A DNA stretch of 49,815 nt from the NCBI GenBank assembly GCA_017430235.1, contig JAFRNH010000048.1, forward strand, positions 1-49,815, read 5' to 3'. Both the position numbers and the translations under genes were made by a program. The notes beneath the pieces are model-generated. The model was not told where the DNA came from and searched no databases. It saw nothing but the letters and a program-made list of their open reading frames with translations. Shown here piece by piece: positions 44,108 through 49,815 of this stretch (position 1 is the stretch's first letter; every line of letters begins with the position of its first letter). This DNA is from Paludibacteraceae bacterium (GTDB lineage Bacteria > Bacteroidota > Bacteroidia > Bacteroidales > Paludibacteraceae).

Positions 44108-45346
44108 ATGAAAAAGAACAAATTAAAAGCTATTTCGTTAGCAGCGTTATTATCAGCGGGTATTTTTTCATCCGCATTTGCCCAAGTACAGGTTAAAGAT
44201 GATGGTGGAGCAAACTACAATCCACTACAAACCGCAATTCCATTACTTTCTATTTCTCCAGATGCAATTGGAGGTGGTATGGGAGATGTGGGAGCAGCAA
44301 CTGCACCTGATTACAATTCTCAATATTGGAATCCTTCAAAATATGCATTATCACAAAGCAAGGGTGGATTTTCATTGTCATACACTCCATGGTTGAGAAA
44401 GATTGTTGATGATATCGATTTGGTATACCTCGTAGGTTATTACAAACCAACTGAGCGTACAGCTATCGGAGCATCTCTTCGCTACTTTGACATGGGTAAG
44501 ATTAACTTAACAGGAACGCCTGATGCAACAGGAACGCCTCAAGACTTAGGTGTTGCTCAACCTCATGAGTTGGCAATTGATGCTAGTTTCTCTATGCTAT
44601 TATCTGAATATTGGTCAGGTGGTGTTGCTCTTCGCTTCATCTACTCCGACCTTTTCAATGGTATGGACGACGAGGATGAATATTCTAAAGCAAAAGCTTT
44701 TGGCGCTGACCTCTCATTTTCTTACAGAAAACCTGTTCAAATCAACGAGCAAGAGTCAACCGTAGGTTTCGGTGTTGCCATTACAAATATCGGTAATAAG
44801 GTATCTTACGATAACGATGCTACTATGCAATTCATCCCTACTAACTTCCGTATCGGAGGTAGTTTTGAATATGCATTTGACGAGTTCAACCGCCTAGGAA
44901 TCGCAGTAGACTTCAACAAACTATTGGTTCCTACTCCTTATGGTTCTAGAAAACTTTATAACTCAGACGAGGAATATAATGCAGCAAAAGAGCGTTACGA
45001 AGAATGCTCTTCCATTGGAGGTATCTTCCGTTCTTTGGGTGATGCTCCTGGTGGATTCAAAGAGGAAATGAAAGAGTTCAACTTCTCTGTCGGATTGCAA
45101 TACTCGTATGCAAGAAAGTTCATGGTTCGTGGAGGTTACTTCAACGAAAGTGCTGATAAAGGAAACAGAAAATACTTCTCAGTAGGTGCAGGATTCCACT
45201 TGATGATATTTGAATTGAATGCAGCCTATTTGATTTCCATCGCACAAACCAACCCATTGGATAGAACACTTCGTCTATCTCTTGGATTTGACATGGGCGG
45301 TATCAAGTCATTGTTCGGATCTTCCGACCCTGTAGAAGAAGAATAA
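44108..45346 (+). CDS. porV: T9SS outer-membrane protein PorV (LptO)
   Basis: A 412-residue protein with signal peptide (ends SAFAQ). It is a FadL-like beta-barrel with the family start NPLQTAIPLLSISPDAIGGGMGDVGAATAPDYNSQYWNPSKYA, SLSYTPWLRKIVDDIDLVYLVGYYK, and the late strand MVRGGYFNESADKGNRKYFSVGAGF. PorV takes cargo from the SprA/Sov channel and delivers it to PorU for processing and surface attachment. It sits directly after the two porU genes, the classical order in Bacteroidota. Confidence 0.95.
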   Translation: MKKNKLKAISLAALLSAGIFSSAFAQVQVKDDGGANYNPLQTAIPLLSISPDAIGGGMGDVGAATAPDYNSQYWNPSKYALSQSKGGFSLSYTPWLRKIVDDIDLVYLVGYYKPTERTAIGASLRYFDMGKINLTGTPDATGTPQDLGVAQPHELAIDASFSMLLSEYWSGGVALRFIYSDLFNGMDDEDEYSKAKAFGADLSFSYRKPVQINEQESTVGFGVAITNIGNKVSYDNDATMQFIPTNFRIGGSFEYAFDEFNRLGIAVDFNKLLVPTPYGSRKLYNSDEEYNAAKERYEECSSIGGIFRSLGDAPGGFKEEMKEFNFSVGLQYSYARKFMVRGGYFNESADKGNRKYFSVGAGFHLMIFELNAAYLISIAQTNPLDRTLRLSLGFDMGGIKSLFGSSDPVEEE

Positions 45347-45369
45347 TCAAATAAACAATGCTAATAATA

Positions 45370-45412
45370 ATGATGGAGTTACTTTCAGTTGCTCCATCAT
45401 TTTTAATTTTTT
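45370..45412 (+). terminator. Terminator after porV, just before ispF
   Basis: ATGATGGAG (45370-45378) pairs with CTCCATCAT (45392-45400), followed by TTTTAATTTTTT. The T-run ends about 5 bases before the ispF start codon. Confidence 0.85.
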
Positions 45413-45416
45413 AAAA

Positions 45417-45920
45417 ATGAACTTTAGAGTAGGACAAGGTTTCGACGTACATCAATTCGCTGAAAATAGAGATTTATGGTTGGGTGGCATCAAAATTCCG
45501 TACGAATTGGGATTGCTGGGACATTCAGACGCGGATGTACTTATACACGCTATCTGCGATGCACTATTGGGTGCGGCTCACCTTCGCGACATCGGGTACA
45601 ACTTTCCTGACACTTCTTCTGAGTTCAAAGACATAGACAGCAAGATACTGTTAAAAAGAACCATTAAACTGATCAAGGATAAAGGGTACGAAATAGGCAA
45701 CATCGATTCTATCATCTGCGCCCAACAACCCAAAATCAATCCTTACATAGACCAGATGGAGAAATGTCTTGCTGATGTGATGGGCATAGATATTGACCAA
45801 ATAAGCATAAAAGCCACTACAACTGAGAAATTAGGATTCGTGGGAAGAAAAGAGGGCATCGCCGCCTACGCCACCGTCCTTATCGAAAAGAAAAATAGAA
45901 ACATCTCTTTCTGCATATAA
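45417..45920 (+). CDS. ispF: 2-C-methyl-D-erythritol 2,4-cyclodiphosphate synthase
   Basis: A 167-residue protein with all IspF motifs: RVGQGFDVHQFAE (metal ligands D, H), LLGHSDADVLIHAICDALLGAA, DIGYNFPDT and ATTTEKLGFVGRKEGIAAYATVLI. It forms the cyclodiphosphate in the MEP isoprenoid pathway. The start codon directly abuts the porV terminator, so it depends on read-through or a promoter inside the porV end. The last few residues (KKNRNISFCI) extend slightly beyond the usual end. Confidence 0.95.
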   Translation: MNFRVGQGFDVHQFAENRDLWLGGIKIPYELGLLGHSDADVLIHAICDALLGAAHLRDIGYNFPDTSSEFKDIDSKILLKRTIKLIKDKGYEIGNIDSIICAQQPKINPYIDQMEKCLADVMGIDIDQISIKATTTEKLGFVGRKEGIAAYATVLIEKKNRNISFCI

Positions 45921-45941
45921 CGAATAAAACAAAAGTTCTCG

Positions 45942-46559
45942 ATGTTAACAATGTTCATAAAAGGTCTGATAATTGGAGTGATCGTTTCTGCTCCAATCGG
46001 TCCCATCGGCCTCTTATGCATCCAAAGAACTTTAAATGGAGGAAGAAAGAGAGGTATCGCAACTGCACTCGGCGCATCTACGTCTGACCTTTTATACGCT
46101 TGCATTGCCGTATTTAGCATGTCTATAGTGGTCAACTTCATTGAAACCCACCAACTAATCCTACAAATCATTGGAACAATCGTCGTCTTCTTCTTTGGTC
46201 TCTACACATTCATGGACGACCCCAGAAAAAAACTAACCAAACTAAAACAGGAAAATAGCTATGATGACTTTATCACTTCATTCGGACTCACCATTACCAA
46301 TCCGATTGTCATCGTTCTATTTATGTTCCTATTTGCCAAATTTCATTATATCAACGAAGACATCACCTTTATACGAAGTGTATTAAGCATCGTTTTTATT
46401 ATGCTGGGTGCTGCTTTTTGGTGGACTTTTCTTGTTTACCTTGTGGACTTCTTTAGAGGCAAATTCAATGTCCGCGGACTATACATCGTCAACAAAGTAA
46501 CTGGTATGTTACTGATGATTATCGCACCTATCAATCTTATATCTACCCTAATCGGATAG
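45942..46559 (+). CDS. LysE-family amino-acid exporter
   Basis: A 205-residue membrane protein with the LysE/RhtB start: IIGVIVSAPIGPIGLLCIQRTLNGGRKRGIATALGASTSDLLYACIAV. About six hydrophobic segments follow. The family exports amino acids or similar small molecules; the substrate is not known. It begins 21 bases after ispF and is likely co-transcribed. Confidence 0.88.
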   Translation: MLTMFIKGLIIGVIVSAPIGPIGLLCIQRTLNGGRKRGIATALGASTSDLLYACIAVFSMSIVVNFIETHQLILQIIGTIVVFFFGLYTFMDDPRKKLTKLKQENSYDDFITSFGLTITNPIVIVLFMFLFAKFHYINEDITFIRSVLSIVFIMLGAAFWWTFLVYLVDFFRGKFNVRGLYIVNKVTGMLLMIIAPINLISTLIG

Positions 46560-46661
46560 GCACTCCCCCATCCCATCATTCGTACGGATTTCATTTCAAA
46601 AAATATCACATCAAAAAAAAACACTATTGGTTCTAATCATCATTACATTCAAAAAAATTAG

Positions 46662-46669
46662 TACCTTTG
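46662..46669 (+). promoter_or_regulatory. -7 element of the pyridoxamine kinase gene
   Basis: TACCTTTG matches TAnnTTTG, 27 bases before the ATG at 46697. No good -33 box. Confidence 0.5.
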
Positions 46670-46696
46670 CGCGACAAAAAAAATAAAAGATAAATT

Positions 46697-47554
46697 ATGA
46701 AAAGAATTGTAACAATTCAAGATGTTTCTTGCGTAGGCAAATGCTCTCTTACTGTAGCATTACCAATCATTTCAGCAATGGGTGTCGAAACTGCCATCAT
46801 ACCAACTGCTGTATTATCCACCCACACAATGTTCAATGGCTTCACATTTAGAGATCTGACCTCAGACATCACTCCAATATGCGAACATTGGAAAAAAGAA
46901 AATATTCAATTTAGTGCTATATACACAGGATACTTAGGTTCTTTTGAACAATTAGATTTGATGAAGAAACTCATCGATGATTTTGGAGGGAAAGAGACAC
47001 TAACCATTGTTGACCCTTGCATGGCTGACAACGGCAAACTATATCCTGGATTCACACAAGAATTCGCATTTGCTATGAAAGACCTTTGTAGCAAAGCTGA
47101 TATAATCGTTCCCAACATGACAGAAGCAAGCTTCATGCTTGGCATTCCATACAAAGCCAGTGGATACGATCTATCTTACATTAAAGATTTATTAAGGCAA
47201 TTAGCTAACATCGGTGCAAAGAAAGTGGTGCTTAAAGGAATCGAATTTGCAGAGGTTCAACCTGAAATAGGTGATGTAAAAGGCAAAATCGGTATCATTG
47301 CATACGACAAGGAGAGCGATTCATTCAGTTGGTACTTCCACGAAAAGATGAGTCAAAGTTTCCATGGTACAGGAGATATCTTTGCAAGCGTCTTCACAGG
47401 TGCTATGGTACGTGGCAAATCATTTAAAGAGTCCTACTCTTTGGCTGCTAACTTTGTGGTTGAATCCATCAAAGCCACTTTGGCACACGACGATCACAAC
47501 ACTTATGGCGTTGACTTCGAGACTGCCATTCCTTATTTAGTAAAGAATCTGTAA
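46697..47554 (+). CDS. Pyridoxamine/pyridoxal kinase (PdxY-like)
   Basis: A 285-residue ribokinase-fold protein: IVTIQDVSCVGKCSLTVALPIISAMGVETAIIPTAVLSTHT at the start, YTGYLGS, DPCMADNGKLYPGF and VPNMTEASFMLG, then FHGTGDIFASVFTGA, the anion hole and catalytic aspartate of the family (G-T/A-G-D). It phosphorylates B6 vitamers with ATP. Whether pyridoxamine or pyridoxal is preferred is not evident. Confidence 0.9.
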   Translation: MKRIVTIQDVSCVGKCSLTVALPIISAMGVETAIIPTAVLSTHTMFNGFTFRDLTSDITPICEHWKKENIQFSAIYTGYLGSFEQLDLMKKLIDDFGGKETLTIVDPCMADNGKLYPGFTQEFAFAMKDLCSKADIIVPNMTEASFMLGIPYKASGYDLSYIKDLLRQLANIGAKKVVLKGIEFAEVQPEIGDVKGKIGIIAYDKESDSFSWYFHEKMSQSFHGTGDIFASVFTGAMVRGKSFKESYSLAANFVVESIKATLAHDDHNTYGVDFETAIPYLVKNL

Positions 47555-47572
47555 GAGACAATTCATAAAAGA

Positions 47573-47607
47573 AATGAAGGTGGGGAAAACTCCACCTTCA
47601 TTCTTTT
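47573..47607. terminator. Bidirectional terminator overlapping the dus stop codon
   Basis: AATGAAGGTGG (47573-47583) pairs with CCACCTTCATT (47592-47602), followed by TCTTTTT. The dus stop codon (47598-47600) lies inside the right arm, so on the minus strand the hairpin begins within the end of the dus coding region. Confidence 0.75.
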
Positions 47608-48566
47608 TCTTCCATATCCATCTTATATTTTCTCAATGCCTCCTCCACATTCGATTGATAATCGGACAGTTTTCGGCTTTTCAATATCTTCTTTCTTGAT
47701 CGATGGTCTAATTCAGGGAGTAAATATTCCCAAAAGGAAGAGAGTTTCTGAACCAACTGCAATTCTCCCCCACTCATCACGTTTCCATATCCCTCTGTCA
47801 AATCACTCATAAATGATTTCAGACGTTTTACTTTTTCTGTCACAGGCACAACACTTCCCGAAACAATTTCCTCTACCAGAAAAGGATTTTGAAGCAAGCC
47901 TCTTCCAATCATCACACCACTTACCGACGGGTATTTCTCACACATCGACAAATAGGATGGCAAATCTACAATATCACCATTAAAGACCAATGGAATTTTA
48001 CACTGTTTCATAAAGTCTGAAAACGCCTCATAATGCATCTCCCCTTTATACTGTTCCTTACCTATTCTTGCATGTAAAGTTATCTGCTTTAAGTTTGATT
48101 CATTCAGTAATGGGATAAGAGCGACCCACTCATTCTCTTCATTCATACCCAAACGCATCTTCACCGAGAATTCACAAGAGTCGTACTTTTTCAAAGCCTC
48201 CAATACATTCTTTACCAAGTCAGGAGAAGCAAGTATACCAGCCCCTTTCTGTTTCTTTGCGATCATTGGGAAGGGGCAACCAAAATTCACATCAATCCGA
48301 TGATAGTCCAACTCCAGCAGTCGATTCACCAAAATGTCCACCTCTTCCGCCGTATTGGCAATAATTTGAGGCACCAATCGATTCTGTTCCCTTAGAAGAG
48401 GATTTCTATCAGGTTGAAGGTCTTTGCGGTCATGCCATCGCACATCACCCTTTTCCACACGACAGAAAGGCGTATAATACGCATCAACACCCGAAAAATG
48501 TTTCGCATGAATCTCTCGAAAAATCGAATCAGTATAACCCTGTAAAGGGGCAAAATAATATTTCAT
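47598..48566 (-). CDS. tRNA-dihydrouridine synthase
   Basis: A 322-residue FMN TIM-barrel enzyme of the Dus family: FAPLQGYTDSIFREIH, RIDVNFGCPFPMIAKKQKGAGIL with the catalytic cysteine, FSVKMRLGMNEENEW, TLHARIGKEQYKG, PLVFNGDIVDL and GVMIGRGLLQNPFLVEEI. It reduces uridines in tRNA D-loops. Which Dus subtype is not clear. A -7 element TACCTTTG (complement of 48609-48616) is 43 bases upstream. Confidence 0.93.
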   Translation of the reverse strand: MKYYFAPLQGYTDSIFREIHAKHFSGVDAYYTPFCRVEKGDVRWHDRKDLQPDRNPLLREQNRLVPQIIANTAEEVDILVNRLLELDYHRIDVNFGCPFPMIAKKQKGAGILASPDLVKNVLEALKKYDSCEFSVKMRLGMNEENEWVALIPLLNESNLKQITLHARIGKEQYKGEMHYEAFSDFMKQCKIPLVFNGDIVDLPSYLSMCEKYPSVSGVMIGRGLLQNPFLVEEIVSGSVVPVTEKVKRLKSFMSDLTEGYGNVMSGGELQLVQKLSSFWEYLLPELDHRSRKKILKSRKLSDYQSNVEEALRKYKMDMEEKE

Positions 48567-48608
48567 TTCTAATAAACTTTATATATTCTGAGAGGGATTT
48601 ATCAATAG

Positions 48609-48616
48609 CAAAGGTA
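48609..48616 (-). promoter_or_regulatory. -7 element of the dus gene
   Basis: The minus strand reads TACCTTTG, an exact TAnnTTTG match. Confidence 0.4.
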
Positions 48617-48806
48617 GTTCTTTTCGCATAAAAATTGAGTGAGATTATTTCTTTTTTGAACATATTCAATACGAATGTTCTATCCTTATCACAAAAACGA
48701 CTATAACAACGAGAAGCAAGTAAGTTTTTTTATAAAAATTCTATATTTCAAAAAAAAAGAGTAAATTGCAAAACTTTTTATTAATTTTTATAAACCGTTG
48801 AGAACC

Positions 48807-49298
48807 ATGTTAAAAAACAAAGAAACTCTTTTCTTTGGAGGAATTTTATTGTGCACAGGAACCATCTGGGCGAGTGACACAGCAACCACCAAAGTAATCG
48901 TAAAAACAGAGAAAGAATCGACAGAGTACAACATGTACGATTCAGGAAAAATGTACTTTTCAGAAGATTACTTAGTATTAGACCCCTTGGGTGACAGTAA
49001 TCTGAAAAAGGTCAAGTTGGCAGAGATTCAAAATCTGCAGTTTTCACCCCTCAATAGTTCTGGCATAAATGATGTGCAAAGGCTATCAAACCGGATTTAT
49101 CCAAACCCGGCAACAGAGCAGTTGACCATTCTCTCTGACGAAGAGGAGGATTTCTATTATTCCATCTATACTGTTGATGGAAAATTAGTTTCTTCCGGAC
49201 GTAGTCGAACAGGAGAAGTTATCAATGTAGCATCTTTAGCTACAGGGATTTATGAAATTAAATTTAACAACCAGAACCTTCGATTTATTAAACAATGA
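48807..49298 (+). CDS. Small secreted protein with T9SS type A sorting domain
   Basis: A 163-residue protein from the ATG at 48807 (a TTG at 48798 is possible but unneeded). Signal peptide ends about IWAS. The middle (TKVIVKTEKESTEYNMYDSGKMYFS and KVKLAEIQNLQFS) is a short beta module. The last about 75 residues are the sorting domain: NRIYPNPATEQLTIL, YSIYTVDGKLVSSGRS, LATGIYEIKFNNQNLRFIKQ. It overlaps the next gene by ATGA, just like the small T9SS gene and CotH gene at the other end of the window. Function unknown. Confidence 0.85.
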   Translation: MLKNKETLFFGGILLCTGTIWASDTATTKVIVKTEKESTEYNMYDSGKMYFSEDYLVLDPLGDSNLKKVKLAEIQNLQFSPLNSSGINDVQRLSNRIYPNPATEQLTILSDEEEDFYYSIYTVDGKLVSSGRSRTGEVINVASLATGIYEIKFNNQNLRFIKQ

Positions 49299-49815
49299 AA
49301 AAATTAGGAACATTTGCTATTGTTATGTGTATCATTACATTAGCCTCAGCACAAAACTGCATGAATTTCCATTTCAACAATGGTAAAAAAGAGAGTATTA
49401 ACATCACAGACATTGACACGATACATTTCCCAATTGGAGAGATCAATGTGACAGGTAAGGAAAGAAGGAATTACACTATCACAAGTATTGACAGCGCCAC
49501 CTTTACATTAAAAGGAAATCAGAGCATGGAAGCAAAAAACTTCTCCGATACGGTAAATGGAGTTATCATAGACATGGTATATGTTGAAGGAGGCACATAC
49601 ATTCGTGGTTGTGACAATTGTGCAGAAGTGGATAAGAAATATGAGTCGCCCAGTCATCAAGTGACAGTTAGCGACTTTTACATCGCCAAATACGAAGTAA
49701 CCAACGAATTATACAATGCCGTAATGGGAACCACCTCCAATTTCTGGGAGAAGAAAAAAGCGCCTAAGATTGGAGTCAACTGGTTTGGTGCAAATGAGTT
49801 CATCTGTAAGCTTAA
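49295..49815 (+). CDS. Secreted SUMF1/FGE-type protein, truncated by the window end
   Basis: 173 residues are visible. Signal peptide MKKLGTFAIVMCIITLASAQ, then a module with two similar halves ending DIDTIHF and SIDSATF, then the start of a formylglycine-generating-enzyme-like (SUMF1) domain: MVYVEGGTYIRGC, SPSHQVTVSDFYIAKYEVTNELYNAVMG. In Bacteroidota such domains also occur in gliding/T9SS proteins (GldJ, GldK) and in many secreted proteins of unknown role; the active-site cysteines of true FGE would lie beyond the window. It is the second gene of the operon starting at 48807. Confidence 0.85.
   Translation, partial: MKKLGTFAIVMCIITLASAQNCMNFHFNNGKKESINITDIDTIHFPIGEINVTGKERRNYTITSIDSATFTLKGNQSMEAKNFSDTVNGVIIDMVYVEGGTYIRGCDNCAEVDKKYESPSHQVTVSDFYIAKYEVTNELYNAVMGTTSNFWEKKKAPKIGVNWFGANEFICKL

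Noticed and set aside
48798-48806. TTG start for the small T9SS protein
   Set aside because: The ATG at 48807 gives a normal signal peptide without the extra three residues.
1-49815. CRISPR arrays, insertion sequences, prophage, tRNA or rRNA genes
   Set aside because: No regularly spaced direct repeats, transposase or integrase motifs, tRNA-like cloverleaf or rRNA sequence were seen.

Overview
The window is from a bacterium of the phylum Bacteroidota, most likely order Bacteroidales. Reasons: type IX secretion (T9SS) components PorU (two copies), PorV and a T9SS plug-domain protein; several secreted proteins ending in a T9SS type A sorting domain; DUF5063, DUF5686 and DUF5103 families typical of the phylum; a free-standing AICAR transformylase; and many promoters with the Bacteroides -7 element TAnnTTTG and no consistent Shine-Dalgarno sequence. 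The DNA is AT-rich. No rRNA, tRNA, insertion sequence, prophage or CRISPR array was recognised, so this looks like ordinary chromosome with accessory secreted-protein genes.

Layout. 1-2.4 kb: minus-strand operon of a small T9SS-sorted protein, a CotH-like protein and a third secreted protein cut by the window edge. 2.7-4.1 kb: ATP-grasp-like and YtxH-like proteins. 4.3-4.8 kb: a promoter followed by two paralogous 27-residue membrane proteins and an arginine-rich mini-ORF, closed by a terminator. 4.9-9.3 kb: trkA, PAP2 phosphatase, SDR oxidoreductase, O-acetylhomoserine sulfhydrylase. 9.5-14.7 kb: operon rnz, DUF5686 protein, serine hydrolase, GNAT. 15-18 kb: OmpA-family protein and rpsA. 18.4-21.2 kb: C13 (legumain-like) peptidase with T9SS sorting domain and a secreted coiled-coil protein. 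21.7-26 kb: tight operon of DUF5063, DEDDy exonuclease, a PurF-like protein lacking the glutaminase cysteine, and a GH13 amylase. 26-29 kb: T9SS plug protein, AICAR transformylase, lipoprotein. 29.3-33 kb: an esterase-expansin fusion, DUF454 protein and GH16 glucanase. 33.3-36.1 kb: rplM-rpsI-rpsB-tsf. 36.4-47.6 kb: FAH-family protein, tandem porU, porV, ispF, LysE-type exporter, pyridoxamine kinase. 47.6-49.8 kb: dus, then a second small T9SS protein and a truncated SUMF1-type protein.

How they work together. PorU and PorV release and anchor T9SS cargo, and the window also carries cargo: the small sorted proteins, the C13 peptidase, GH16 and probably the esterase-expansin. The esterase-expansin and GH16 pair suggests polysaccharide (plant or algal wall, beta-glucan) use outside the cell. 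The observations I rate most interesting are the esterase-expansin fusion, the tandem porU pair with uneven divergence, the paired 27-residue membrane proteins, the PurF-like protein without its N-terminal cysteine, a palindromic repeat family with compensated core changes, and a possible structured leader before rpsB.
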